Part shown: positions 11,641 through 23,799 of the stretch, piece after piece
Layout: each line of letters opens with the position of its first letter
Position numbering within the stretch: the first letter of the stretch is position 1
From: Carya illinoinensis
Taxonomy: Eukaryota; Streptophyta; Magnoliopsida; Fagales; Juglandaceae
Assembly: GCF_018687715.1 (NCBI RefSeq)
Contig: NC_056756.1
Span: 39,156,480 to 39,220,479, forward strand
Direction of reading: 5' to 3'
DNA: 64,000 nucleotides
Made by a program: the position numbers and the translations under genes
Notes under the pieces: generated by a model
What the model was told of the DNA's origin: nothing
Databases searched by the model: none
What the model saw: the letters and a program-made list of their open reading frames with translations, nothing else

Positions 11641-13499
11641 TATGTCAAGGAAGGATCCCTAGCCAAAATTTCTGCCTACACTTTTTTAAGTCTTAGATTA
11701 AGAAAAAATCAGAACATGAAGTGGGAATATGATCCTTTACATTTCACTTGAAATGGATTGTATTCACTTTATTTGTAAAAACATGGATGTTTTTACCCTT
11801 TCATTATCAATTTAATCACTTTTAGAAAAACAATGACTAAAATACACCATGGTTTACATTAAATAGATATTATTGAAGTGAAAAAGAGATCATTAACGAT
11901 ATTTATTAAATAGATATTTCATGAGACAAAGATTTGTCTCATGAAATATCATGCTCTACGATATTTATTAAGTATCAAATAATTTTATTCCAAAAACTCA
12001 TATAATGTGAGATAAATATTATATGACCTACTTCATAAGTCTATCGATCTTTCCCACTTGATTTTAGATTTCGAACAAAAACTTTAAGAGATATTAATCT
12101 AATTTTCAATATTATGATTATCAATAGGTACAAAGTGCCCTTTTTTTCAACAATCCTGTTTATAGAAGAGGCCAATTAATTGGATTCCAAGTTCATTATT
12201 TACTGACAAAAAGTTTACCAGATTAGCAGCAAATCATGGTGTTTTTCTTTTTCCTATTATAAATCGAACTGATTGCTCTATTAATATTAAACATATAGCT
12301 AGATATAGCATGGTGTCGATTGGTTCATGTGCTTGTACCCTAAATTTATGGGAATATATTCATATGATATGAGTGGTTTGATGATAATTAATTAACTCGT
12401 TAACTGCGCCTACAGCTTTAACCTTTTTATAGTAATATTCAAAAGGCTTATGCATGCTTATATATAGTTCATTAACTGCTTTTAACCAATAATTATATGT
12501 ATTTCTTCAGTAACAATTATTATTTTTTATTAGAATCACTTTTTCAAATCTCATATTTTATTCACGTGAAATCTAAAGTTTGTCGTAGAAAACGAAAGAT
12601 CAACTATTAATGTAATCATTCTACAAGGCATATAATTTTTTAGGCATGCAGGCGACAATCAAAGAGGATATAGAGATCCTTTAACTTTGACTAAAATATT
12701 AAATAACTAGTACTATTATTAATACTGTAATTATTGTTATGAACGTTAATGGAAAAAATAAAATAAAAATTTGCAGAATTAATAACCCGGCCATAACATA
12801 TATAAGGTTTGCATGTTAGATCAATTATACAGTAATTTTATATTAAAAAAAAGTGATGCAGCTAATTACATTAATAAAATATATAAAAAATACGAAAAAC
12901 TAACTATACATAAAATTTTTATTCGAGGTATATATGACGCTCAATAATTGGATAGAGTAGTCGACCCAATGAATTTGTCATGTTGCCAATAATAGCATTA
13001 ATTTAAAGAGATCCCTGTACAAGTACTAGCTAGTCCTCCATCATTATCTGGTTTTATAATTTTAAGTTAGGTTAATTAATTAAATTCCTGTGAGTAATGC
13101 TCTGCATGTGAACTTTTCGCAAATTTCCTGAATTAAACATGCATAAACGGAGCCTTGCATCATGTCACAACATTAAATTCAATTTTGCAGTCATTAGTAC
13201 TGTAGTTTCTTGATTGACACTACCCTTTAAGGAAGAAAAGCAAAGAAAAAATTAAAAGACCAAGAGCTCATTCAAACATTTCATTATTACTTTTATGAAG
13301 TAAAGAATGAATCTGACATAATAATTTAACTGAAATCTGAGGAATTCTAGCCAGTACTGTTAAACCCCAAACCTAAAGCCTCCCCAGAAGAATCCCCTAA
13401 ACAACATTCAAGAAAGCATCAAAGTTTTGCAAAAAACGGAAAAAGATACAAGTATGAAGAATTAAGATGGTGACCTAACTAAAACTAACTTATCAGCAG
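11641..13499. other. Intergenic, AT-rich; one strong hairpin, no gene seen
   Basis: No coding pattern was recognised. It contains the perfect palindrome at 11913-11950. Sequence just left of 13500 is probably the 3' end of the small gene that follows. Confidence 0.5.
11913..11950. repeat. Perfect 18-bp inverted repeat with 2-nt spacer, flanked by direct repeats
   Basis: GATATTTCATGAGACAAA at 11913-11930 is followed after GA by its exact reverse complement at 11933-11950. The 14-mer ACGATATTTATTAA flanks the hairpin at 11896-11909 and 11958-11971. Confidence 0.9.
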
Positions 13500-13676
13500 C
13501 TAAAAATAAACAATGAATGAGGAGTCGTCTTGGGTCGAAGCTGGATAACTCAGACGAAGATTCCTGAGACCATGAAAATGCATGCTACGCCTTGGTGGTA
13601 GAAGCCACTCCGTCATCCTTGTAAGCGCCGCAGTATACTCCCCCAAGAGCTCCGCCATTACAGCAACCATCATCAT
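13500..13676 (-). CDS. Candidate small plant protein, 58 aa
   Basis: The ATG at 13676 begins MMMVAVMAELLGEYTAAL and the ORF stops at 13500. The segment MAELLGEYTAALTRMTEWLL is predicted helical and followed by PPRRS and a short tail. The pattern resembles small uncharacterised plant proteins with an xAELLEEYTALLxRxxE-type core, which is recall and not a database result. Support comes from a TATA box about 110 bp upstream on the same strand, higher local GC and codon-like sequence. The other overlapping frame (13585-13944) has a Cys/Gly-rich end but needs a start inside probable promoter sequence. Confidence 0.45.
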   Translation of the reverse strand: MMMVAVMAELLGEYTAALTRMTEWLLPPRRSMHFHGLRNLRLSYPASTQDDSSFIVYF

Positions 13677-13781
13677 CTTCTTCTCTTCCTTCTTGCTTTG
13701 TGTGAAAGCACTGCAACAAGAGACGCCTAGAAAGTACAGATTCAAGCTTCAAAGTCCCTAACAAATTAAAAGTGGGAATAG

Positions 13782-13791
13782 TTATATATAA
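13782..13791 (-). promoter_or_regulatory. TATA box of the 58-aa candidate gene
   Basis: On the minus strand the sequence reads GTTATATATAAC, about 105-115 bp upstream of the ATG at 13676, a normal distance for a plant promoter. Confidence 0.45.
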
Positions 13792-13944
13792 CGTGTGGCT
13801 GGCTTTGGGAGATTGATTTTGGTGGTGGGAAAAACAGCGGCCAATTTTATAAGAATGTGGGCCGGGATCGATAGATAGCAGGCTGCAACTTTCTGGACGG
13901 TACTTAATTTCTGATATATTGCATGTGGGGGTTAGGCACATCAT

Positions 13945-14404
13945 ATCAAGAAAAAAACTGGTCCCAAGATGGTGTTAATCTTGGTCAGCTGACGCGCAAA
14001 CGGTAATCATTAAGGTTAAAAATTAACCACGTTATCGGTTTGCCAAGATGTTTCTTGTCTTGTCTGAGTACCTCGTGTTATCAGTACGTTTTGAAACTTT
14101 TTATTTTCTTTTTTGATTTTTTTGCCAATTTTTGGCTTGTGTGGAAGGAGCCTATTGGATAGGATGATGGATATCGGATGGAGTGGCTTGAAAGTATACA
14201 TTATCTATTTTGAAAGAATGGGATGCTTTGGCATTATCAGACAGTCTAAGATAATCTCTCAAGGGACGTAGGAGAATGACATTTGACCTGCCTTGTCATG
14301 TTTTTCTAACTTCGAACATTTTATGGTAAAGAAGTTACCTTTGAATTACGTACTCTGCAGCCCCTTCCTAATCATATATATATATATATATATATATACA
14401 TACA

Positions 14405-14435
<31 letters not shown>

Positions 14436-16145
14436 TGTAAATTATGTGATCAAGGGATATGTTAGCTAGCAAAGCTAGCGTACTTGCCATATATTCAAAA
14501 CGTTTAAAAAAACTTTCTCTTCCTTTAATCCAAAAAAATCTCCCCTAGCTATCCTCACTCGATGGTTTAGCAACTTGTCTTATCGGATAAAGTGTATCCT
14601 ACATGTAGTCAAGAAACCGATGCTCTTTCTTTTTGGGGTATACCTATGGCCGGGTGCTAACCATAAGCTGATGCTTCCATCTAGATGCCGACAGCGGATT
14701 GATCCTAAGGCCATTTGCCCACCGTGTGGTATTGCATGAGGAAAGAGAGAGAGATACCTGGCAATGGGGTGACGACGAGAGGGAGAGAATCTGAGAGATC
14801 AAAAGGCAGCGACGGCGAGAGAGGACAAGAGGAAAGACGTCGTGTTCACTATGTGGATATCAATTAACAAATATGAAAGTTATACTCAAAATTTTAAAAT
14901 TCTTCATCTTGAGTTTGAGAAGATATATGTTGTAGACAATATCAAATCAATAATCCAATTTAATTATTATTCTGATTTGATTTCATAATTATCAAATCAA
15001 CTAATTTAGTTTTCATAATTATCAAATCAAGTGATTTGATTTTTACTATGATAAAGATATTTATCACACTCTCTCTCTCTATTTAATATGAGAAATGAAA
15101 TTTGCAGTTATAAAATGCGTAAGCATTGCACATTCATCTTGACAAATGTGAGTAAATATAATACTCATGTAAAAAAAATTAATTTTTTAATAGTATGCTC
15201 CACTCTTTTTCAAAATGAGTATACGACACTTACACAACTCTTGACTATATCTAGTACAACTCTTGACTATATCTAGTATTACAACATACTCAATAATTAT
15301 CTCATTTTTTATTCAATAACATATGAGAATAATAAAGATTGTGTCGCTCTCAAATTGTCTCTCACTCTCTCTCTCGTCTCTATTTTAATTTCTATCATAT
15401 TTTATATTTTCGATATATTATATATTTGTTCACACCATGCATGCATGTTCCATCGTTAATTACAATCCTATAAAGTAACGTCACTACGTACGTGCAAATT
15501 GAACCAACTCAACTATACAAAGAAATTATAAAAAAAAATTAAAACTTTTGAGGATTCTTGTATCATGTATAAAATTTAGAATTAAAAATTCCCAGCATTT
15601 CCCAGATTGTAAGGCATGGATAATATGGTGTTTGGTGTTGGCAAACTCCCAATATATATAACTAGTCGGAGAAAGAAACAATATTGGTAAAGGTCAGAAA
15701 TCATTTGGTTTTTTTCACCTAACATGCAAGACTTATGAAGGCCACGCGCGTCCACCATTTTCTAATGACGTGCTCCATGAATAGTTCTTTCTAGAGACTG
15801 AATCATGCGCATGCCTATTCTGACCCTTAATTTGGGGTTAAGTTCAAAGAATTAGGAGAAAGATGGCAATATTTAGTTAGCTTGTTCAAATCCAATGAGC
15901 GACGTAAAATTAGGCAAAAAGAAGCATCACCGTGTACCCTTTGGAACACAGATCGATCACGACCAAAGAGAGTCTACATGATATTAATGATTGAGAAATA
16001 AAGCAATTATATAAATATATATATACACACACAAAATGATAAGATCTTTTACGCAATGTGTTTTAATTGCTGGCTGAATCTGCACTCAATATTCTTCGTT
16101 TTCCACTGTGAGAAGGAATTAAATAAATAAGTAATATAAATCCTT
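13945..16145. other. Intergenic; microsatellite, no gene seen
   Basis: AT-rich. A purine-rich GAGAG/GACGACGAG stretch near 14740-14840 has no sustained frame. Repeated ATCAAATCAA words occur at 14940-15040. No recognisable coding sequence. Confidence 0.5.
14374..14434. repeat. Compound microsatellite (TA)n-(TACA)n
   Basis: About 25 bp of TA repeats run straight into about nine TACA units. Confidence 0.95.
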
Positions 16146-16606
16146 TCAGAAGGAATAGGATCTAGTGAAGACTTTCCTCCATGTTTTCCAGCTTAGAGAC
16201 CGAGCCATAGCACTCAAGGCTAAAGAATGCTTGAAGTCTGATCTTAGAGAAGTCGAATTTGGTGGTGGTGATGATGGGGGTTGTGACGATTCTTCTAATA
16301 TTTTGATCATGTTGTCTTCTGGATTCCAAAATCGTGCTTCTTTTCTCTTTCCCCTTATGGTTGCTAACACATTGTACTTGTTACAAATTCCCCACACGGT
16401 CACCTTCTGTTGATTATAATCCACATTTACTGAGTATATCCCTGCCATTACATATGATATTATTAATTAAATTGGTTGCTAAACTATGGTGATTCGAGTA
16501 AATTATCAAACTAAGTTTTATCATTTAATATAAGTTTTCAAATAAACAATAATTTATCACAGCATCAAAGTAGTGTACATATGTGTGTATATATATATAT
16601 TTACAA

Positions 16607-16659
<53 letters not shown>

Positions 16660-17299
16660 GAGTATGAACCTACTCCAACTGATCTATAATTTTTGAAAAG
16701 GAAAAAATTGTCTGTTTTATAATTTGAACGTTTTGCCCTTTTGGGACACCAAAAAGCCATGCATTTCGTTTACTCTCGATTTCATTTTTATTTGACTAGA
16801 CCTCCTGGTGAAAAAAGTTTAGGGGGTTGCAGTTCTTATCCACAATCGACCCACTTATAATGCAAAGGATCACGGTGGGTAAGCAATGATGATGGTGTCA
16901 GTAAAGCGAAGGCCCAAAAAAGCAATATTGATTGCGGCCTAATTTTTGGGGTGGACCTTCTTCCTCGACAAATGGGGCGATTGAGTTTTTGGACCTAACA
17001 GATGCACGAATTTGGTGTTACTAATGACATATACAATAATGTATATATATATATATATATCTCATACAGACATCATTGACACTGCTATCTATGCTACTGT
17101 GCCAGTTTTCTTTTACATATGCACGTTTTTCGTTTCTGTGTATGGACTAGGGAGTGACTGTCGATGTATTCATTAACTTAAGGAAGTGGTCCAATCCCAT
17201 TATCACATATATGAGATGGTGCATGCATGCTATGATCTGCTAGTTTTCTGATTTATGGACCAGCTGGGGAAATGATAACATCATACAGGTAAATATATG

Positions 17300-17331
<32 letters not shown>

Positions 17332-18478
17332 TGTATGGGCTTACGGCCAGTGTTTAACTTCCAAGAATATTTCTGACTTGATCTTGGTAATCAAATTTGG
17401 CAGAAACAAGAGTTATATTAGATGGTTTGGTATTGTGCATCTCAAAGAATCTTGGGAATGTGGAGATGGAATTCAATTGATTCAGTAGTGTTGTTACCTC
17501 TTGGTTTAAGTGAATGGGTTGGTTGATGCGTATTGGGAGTTGGATGTTTGGCAGGAGATTGAAGCTGTAAGAATTATGCTTAATGAACAGTTTCGACATG
17601 TGTGTAGAGAAGCCAACCAAATTGCTGATTTTCAGCTGGCAACTAGGGGTACTTCGTCTGTGTTTGTGTGGATGTAAAACAAGTTCCTAAAGAGGTTATG
17701 GGCCGGTTTTCTGAGGCTTGAAAGAGCTGGTTTTGCTTACATGATATGTAAATGAGTTTTTGTGTGAGTTTTCATGTCCTTCATGTACGGTTATGTGTGT
17801 ATATGGTACTTTGAGAAGTAATATATCTATAAAATGATCTTATATATAAAACAACCTTATAACTGATGTGAATCAATGTAAAACGTTAGATTTATTTTAT
17901 AATAAAATGAGTTTTACAATCTGAACTATCACATGATCAGTTTACAACAAGTATTAATTCTCCAACTATTTTTTGCTCGGGTGTTTTTGTCTTTGTTTTT
18001 TATTTTTGTTTGTTTGTGTTTTGGTTATAACAAGGACCCTGGGATTAATTATATTTTAGCTTAATTGAAAATAGATGCTCATGCCCATAACTTCATGACA
18101 AGAAACTATATATATATATATATATATCACTTACAAACGACAACAAAAAACAAGTAGTATTCATGATCTGCCGATCAACTTAAGTAAAACAACCTCATGA
18201 TCACGACCTTGCATATCAAAATGTTTAAAGAAACAGAACTTTAAAATAATGGTGCATGAATGCTATATATAGTTTATCTGCAAAAACTACACAACTGGTC
18301 TATTGATTATGTTGCAGTTAGAAATATACATGGGAGTTCTTTGAAGTACTTTACCTTTGAGATGGGATAAGGTCTTCTTTATTTTCTTCTCACACCCATA
18401 AGAATACAGAGGCACCATCATCTCCACGTACTGTGCTTCCACATTCTTGGAAGCAGGAACTATCTGCATGTCCGCCAT
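16146..18478 (-). CDS. HMA-domain protein lacking the CxxC metal motif, two exons
   Basis: Exons 18355-18478 and 16146-16441 join in phase 1 (420 nt, 139 aa). Residues about 20-90 form a heavy-metal-associated fold: MVPLYSYGCEKKIKKTL, then SVNVDYNQQKVTVWG and VLATIRGKRKEARFW. The usual CxxC is reduced to SYGC (Ser26, Cys29), so classical copper/zinc chelation is unlikely. This subfamily of plant HMA proteins is known to have this form. There is a Ser/Pro linker at about 93-108, and the C-terminus RKVFTRSYSF has no CaaX box, so it should not be isoprenylated. The 1.9-kb intron carries microsatellites and a LINE RNase H fragment. The metal-free HMA fold suggests a protein-interaction role, which is inference. 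Confidence 0.85.
16605..16660. repeat. (CT)n-(AT)n microsatellite in intron
   Basis: A run of CT repeats directly followed by AT repeats, inside the intron of the HMA gene. Confidence 0.95.
17297..17336. repeat. (ATGT)n microsatellite in intron
   Basis: About nine ATGT units. A shorter (TA)n run lies at 17040-17060 in the same intron. Confidence 0.9.
17500..17690 (+). pseudogene. LINE RNase H-domain fragment in the HMA-gene intron
   Basis: The plus strand encodes VWQEIEAVRIMLNEQF then HVCREANQIADFQLA, the C-terminal helix region of the plant LINE RNase H-like domain (compare REANxxAD). It is a short, isolated fragment opposite in direction to the host gene. Confidence 0.6.
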
Positions 18479-18537
18479 TAATGAAAGCTAGCACAAGTTA
18501 ACACGCATCCAAATAACGTACTGCTCTGTGCTTTTAT

Positions 18538-18548
18538 TATTTTATATC
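18538..18548 (-). promoter_or_regulatory. TATA box of the HMA gene
   Basis: The minus strand reads GGATATAAAATAATAAAAG, about 60-70 bp upstream of the ATG at 18478. Confidence 0.5.
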
Positions 18549-18559
18549 CACAGCGATTT

Positions 18560-19557
18560 GGATTCTTGTTGCTTCCGAACTATAAGTTGGTAATTGATGG
18601 TTATTATTTCAGTTATCGAATGCCTTATATGGGATTAATAGCACATAGATTAAGGACGACTAAGATCATTATATATGATTATATCCAAGATTCCCCAGAA
18701 AAGAAAGTTGCCCTTTCCTTTACATTTTTTTTTTTTTTCATGACGTCTTGAGTTGGTTGAAGAGGATTATGCTCTGATCAATTAAAGAGACTTTGGTTGG
18801 GGATCATAATTTCTTGTTTCGAATGAATATGGGGTGATGACTTGGATGATGAGTGCAAAGCTGTGTCATCATCTTTTCTGGGTAACCAAAAGTTCATTGC
18901 ATCTGATCTCCGGCCTTTTCGTGGGGGGTTCGATGCTACAAGTCATAGATGTTGGCTCCCATGTGGGTTGTTTTCCTTATCAACGAAGCTCGATCGATTT
19001 CTGCTCATTGGGAAACTTGAGATCATAAATAAAAACTAAAGTATTAAAGTACAATATTAATTTAGAGTTGTTTCTCTTTCTCCACAAGCAAACATGCATG
19101 TTCCGTTTTGATGTTTCATTTTCTACACTCATTGGATTATAACATGCCCCATGCATGCATTAATCTTTTCTCCAGATGACAACCTTTACCTCGTAAGAAT
19201 ATTTGGAGAAATAAGACAATGTCAAGAGTATGATCATTCTTTGTTTGATTAATGTAGTAATGAACTGACATTTGCATCATGATCACGTGTAAGCAAGGTT
19301 GAGAACTAAACATCAATCATGATCATGACCTTTTACTTTATTACAAGGTGATGACTAGGGATTAATGATTGAATCAATTAATATTTTGCGCATGCATTTG
19401 GAGTTGAGTGGGTCATAGCCTGGCAATAGGTACAATTTTTTTTTTTTTAAATTAAGGATTAAAACTAATATTAATATAAGAGGAAGGGACAGAGGGTTCT
19501 AACAAAAATCCGATCATATATACAGTACTTTAGATGAAAGAGGCAATTTAGGACAAA
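18560..19557. other. Intergenic; no gene seen
   Basis: Two overlapping short frames at 18834-19039 are not supported by any motif. The rest is AT-rich. Confidence 0.45.
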
Positions 19558-19717
19558 TATAGTTGCAAGCACAATTGTGCACTAATCTGTGCACCAATGT
19601 GATGTGATTGGTCAAAAAGTAGATTTTATTGAAAACAGTGTTAATTTAAATTTTAAGTATGAATAAATCAGTGTTGGTACACAGATTAGTGCGCAACTGT
19701 GCTTGTATGTAGCAAAA
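19558..19717. mobile_element. MITE family 1, copy B
   Basis: About 160 bp. Left end AGTTGCAAGCACAATTGTGC ACTAATCTG; right end is its near reverse complement (CAGATTAGTGCGCAACTG then TGCTTGTATGTAGCAAAA). This copy has the best-preserved inverted repeats (about 30 bp, few mismatches) of the three in the window. Confidence 0.8.
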
Positions 19718-19761
19718 TTTGGCAATTTAATTGAGTACTAATGGTAGCTAGAGACAAACCT

Positions 19762-19962
19762 AGCCTCGTTTAGATTTAAAAAGTATTTCTTATCTTCTCA
19801 TCTCATTATTATAATTTTTTTAAATTTTTACATAAAATATAATAAATAATTTAATTTTTTTCAAATCTCAAAATAAAGATAGTAATATTTTATTCAATTT
19901 TTATCTTTTATCTAAAATTATCTCATTTCATCTCATGTCTAAATTCAAATCAGCTCTAAATG
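19762..19962. mobile_element. AT-rich MITE family 3
   Basis: Ends CCTCGTTTAGATTTAAA and TCTAAATTCAAATCAGC are roughly inverted. The interior carries TACATAAAATATAATAAAT, also found at 48740-48800, 51080-51110 (reverse) and 63640-63680. No coding capacity. Confidence 0.55.
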
Positions 19963-20957
19963 TACAGATCTTATGCAAATCTTTTATAAAAAAAAGTATA
20001 TTTCGTTTTTTTTTTAAATTGAACAGTTTATCTGAGTACTAGAAGCTACTTAATTGGTAGTGGTAAAAAAAAGTAGGCTGATACTTCTTCACTTGTATAG
20101 GATTAGTCAACAAATGAATTAGCTGTTCTATGCTTTTTATGTTTTTGCTTTCTTGAGTTCTATTATTCACTTTTTAATTTTATTTTATATATTAACTACA
20201 TGATAAATGAATCCTTCGATTCCTATAACTTTATATCTTTGCGTAGAGGACGGCCATAGGATATATAAAAGTTTATATATTAAAAAAAAGAGTGCTATTA
20301 GGGTGCCACCCAGTAGTCACTGTTGGGCGTGCCTTTAGATAAAATTCATCTTTTTAATTTTTTTCATTTTTTTATTTATATTTTTTTAACACTTTTAAAT
20401 ATTTTTAAAAATATATAAAAAAAATATTAATTCACTAATAGTCACTTCTTTAATTAATAAGTAAATTTTTAAAAAAAAAAATTAAATACATGAGCAGTTA
20501 AAATAAATGGACAAAGTAGCGTTATTCATAATAAAAACTAAAAGACTACTTAAAAACGTACATAAATGTATAGGAAGTTTCAAGTTTGAATGTAAAATAA
20601 AAAATAAAAAAAATTAACATTAAACATGTGAATTGATCTCAGTTTTCTTTCAACAAATAAAGATCATTAATTATTACATTCCTTGCCAATATAGACTAGC
20701 AAATAATTTATAAGAAAGTTTTCATTTATTAATTTGTTTTGAAACCTTATCTTAAGTACACTATTAAAAATTGAAAAAGTTCATTCAATTTATTTTTATT
20801 TTGAAATGTAGTCTTAGCAATGTTTATGACTTAAAGTTTCTGGCTTATCCATATTGTTCAACTAAGTTTTCAAAATAAAATATAAAGGAAATGACCCATG
20901 AAATTTCATATTATTATATTTAAAACTAATTTCAACATACATACAACATAATAAATC

Positions 20958-20999
<42 letters not shown>

Positions 21000-22847
21000 T
21001 AGGCATACACGATAAATCAATGAGCATATATATGATTAATTTATGAAAAATAAAACATGTTTGGAATTGAAAAAATTCACATCCAATACCCTTTTCCTTT
21101 TATTTTTACATAATTTTAGATTAAATTAATAAAAAATCTAAATTTGAGGGGGGCCCGTTCCCCTAATTTCATCCCTGGATTTATGCATTGAAAAATACAT
21201 GAAGAGATACAATAAATACATAAATACTACTGTTTGTATATATATTCTTGTAAGAAATGTTTTAACTATAAATTAAAGAATTTTATAAAAATAAACTCAT
21301 AAGTTAATATGATTAAATATAAAATTAGATATTAATTTATAAATTTATTTTTATAAAAAAATGTTTATAGATTTTCTCTTGGCCTGAATTTTATTTCATT
21401 ATAAGGAGCATTTTTCAATTGTGGGTGTACCACGAGATGGTTTCCGTATAACTGTAAAAAGATTTTTATTTTTATTTTTTTTTCATTTATTTTTTTATAT
21501 CTTTAAAAAATTACAATATTGTTTTAAAACATTTTTTTTAATTATTAAATAAAAAAATTATCGAGACTAATCGGACCCAGCTATTGGTAAGAATAGTTTT
21601 TTTCTTTTTCAATTTCAATGACTTTATCAGGGTACCCTCGATGTCTTCAACTTAAGAGGATTGACACATGCATGATCACTGTGGTCTGAATGTGACGACT
21701 GTCTCAAGTGTCTTGTTTATAGGACAAATGGGCACAGATGTGCGACATGCAAGCATTGATCGTCGACAAAGCATCACTCTCTGCCATGTTAGAGAATGGG
21801 GTCCCAGTCAGGGTTCTATGGATTTTTGTGTCTCATTCGGACTATTGAGAATGATATGGCTCAGATCTCAACAGCAGTGGGACCTTTTCCTCCATGTGAA
21901 ACCCACGCCTCTGATTTGTCCCAGAGAATCTTGAAAAACCTTCTCATCAGTATTATCCTCATCCTATCCTTGTATTTTCATGTGACATCCACAAAGATTA
22001 TATATATATATATATATATTTAACAGAACTTTTTCTATATCTTAACAATTACTTTCAACTGCACCCCTAAAACGAAAAGGAACCTCATAAAGATGGATTC
22101 TGATGATTTGGAGTACAATGATTGTTCAGCGTAAGCATGTCAAGATGTTCTGCAACTTCACAGAGCTCCTCACAGGAATCCATGGATAGTCTTTGCTTGC
22201 TTTACTGTTTCTGAATGCCATTCTATTATAAACCAACACGTGAAAATCGGAATCAGAGAGGATGATGTATTGTTTCAGTCTAATTATTACGAAAGTAGAA
22301 AGTTTTCAGAAGCCATGGATAAGTAAAGGGAAAGAAAGAGCATGTTGATCACCGTGGTCCAGATCATTTCACTTTGCAATGCAACTCCATTTTCCTCTAA
22401 TTGGCTTCAAGTAATAAGTACTGAGAAAAGTAATTTAAAAAGTATTAGGTTATAAATTAAATATTAAATTTTATTTTTTGAAGATAAGTAATGATTTAAA
22501 TGAAAGAATAGTGATTTGTACAAATACAAAAAACAGTAGATCTACTGTAAAAAAAGGGCGGTGCTATATACAGTCTTCTTTAGAGGACTGTATTGCAGTT
22601 CTAGTGTCTAAAATGACTAGATTGTCCACATTTTTAGACTTGAAATTACTACTTTACCCCTCCTTCTGCTAAAACCAAAAGCTATGATAACATTTGACTT
22701 TCTGAAATACTCCTGCGCCCAGACCAATCTCCATGGATGGAAAAACCACCTCTACCATCAATGGCGTCACATACTCAAGGTTTGTTTTCTTTCCCCTTTC
22801 CTCCACTATCAACAAAACATGTTGTTTGTTTTCGTTCCATTTTCCTC
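19963..22847. other. Intergenic, AT-rich; MITE-like debris, no gene seen
   Basis: It holds a family-2 MITE-like block near 20290-20530 (containing AATAGTCACTTCTTTAATTA), poly-A at 20963-20996, and a slightly GC-richer unassigned stretch at 21660-21950 with unconvincing overlapping frames. Confidence 0.45.
20963..20996. repeat. Poly-A tract (about 34 bp)
   Basis: An uninterrupted A run. There is no recognisable retroposon sequence next to it. Confidence 0.9.
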
Positions 22848-23050
22848 AAGTTTTTTTTTTTTTTTGGGGTCTCAAGCTCTACTTCACTCGTTTCTCATTT
22901 CTTCCATTTTAGTCATGCAGTTCTTGTTTCTCATAGTTCTTCCATTTCGTTCCCTGGGTCTCAAGTTTTTTTTTTTTTTTAGGTCTCGAGCTCTACTTCA
23001 CTCGTTTCTCATGATTTCTTTCATTTTTGGTCTCATTTGCAGTTCTTGTT
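22848..23050. repeat. Imperfect tandem duplication with poly-T
   Basis: A unit made of a T run, GGTCTCAAGCTCTACTTCAC, then TCGTTTCTCAT and GCAGTTCTTGTTT occurs twice (from about 22848 and about 22966) with small differences. Neither copy is convincingly coding. Confidence 0.7.
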
Positions 23051-23604
23051 TTCTAGGAAACGAGAAGGGAGATCGATTGCAAGGATAGTAGTCATGCTTT
23101 TGCAAATCACTTGCTCGAGTTTCACTCATATGTGGAAATAAATGAATACTATGTACTAATTAGTGAGACATCAAGAATTAGCAAGGGGATTTACCAGAAC
23201 CAAATACAAACACATTCTATAATTTTTATCTGTATCTGAAGAAGAAAGGGGATTTATTCTTCTCTGAGGAAGAGGACGACGACGCAGCATACGATGGGGA
23301 GAGTTGATGACCATGGCGACGGGGTGAGGGGGACCGATTTCATCTAGGTATGGGGAGCGATTTCATCTGGGCGAGGGGAGGCAATTTCATCTATGTATGG
23401 AGCGTTTTGGTTTCATGTAATGAAACGCAACGTTTTATTTAATAATGAAACACTGCATTTCATCATGCTTGGAACGGGGATTGCAATAAGAATTTCTCAA
23501 AAAAGTATAAAACAAATCATATTTTTCTCGTGGGGCCCACTTTTTACAAAGGTTAACGTTTTGCTTTATCTAACGTTACATTTTAATCAAAGGGCTTTGC
23601 TAGA

Positions 23605-23799
23605 CGCAGTCGGCAAATGCAGTCAGCATGTAGTCGGCTATACAGAATAAATAAATAAAAAATATAAAATTTTTTTTTTCATGGTTGTACAGAATGAATA
23701 AAAAAAAGTTATAAAAATAATTTTTTTTTTTCATATAGATCCCATATTAATTCATTTTTTTCAAAGCGACTGCACACCGACTGCATTTGCCGACTGCAC
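23605..23799. mobile_element. MITE with about 31-bp inverted repeats
   Basis: Left GCAGTCGGCAAATGCAGTC then AGCATGTAGTCGG; right CGACTGCACACCGACTGC then ATTTGCCGACTGC. The ends are reverse complements with few mismatches. AT-rich core of about 130 bp without a frame. Confidence 0.75.

Noticed and set aside
13585..13944. 119-aa minus-strand frame with a CCNGG...YCGAY end
   Set aside because: Its start would lie upstream of the likely TATA box, and the 58-aa frame in the same DNA has better protein character. Not excluded entirely.
21668..22023. Overlapping 88-aa and 75-aa plus-strand frames
   Set aside because: No motif, two competing frames, and the second runs into a TA repeat.
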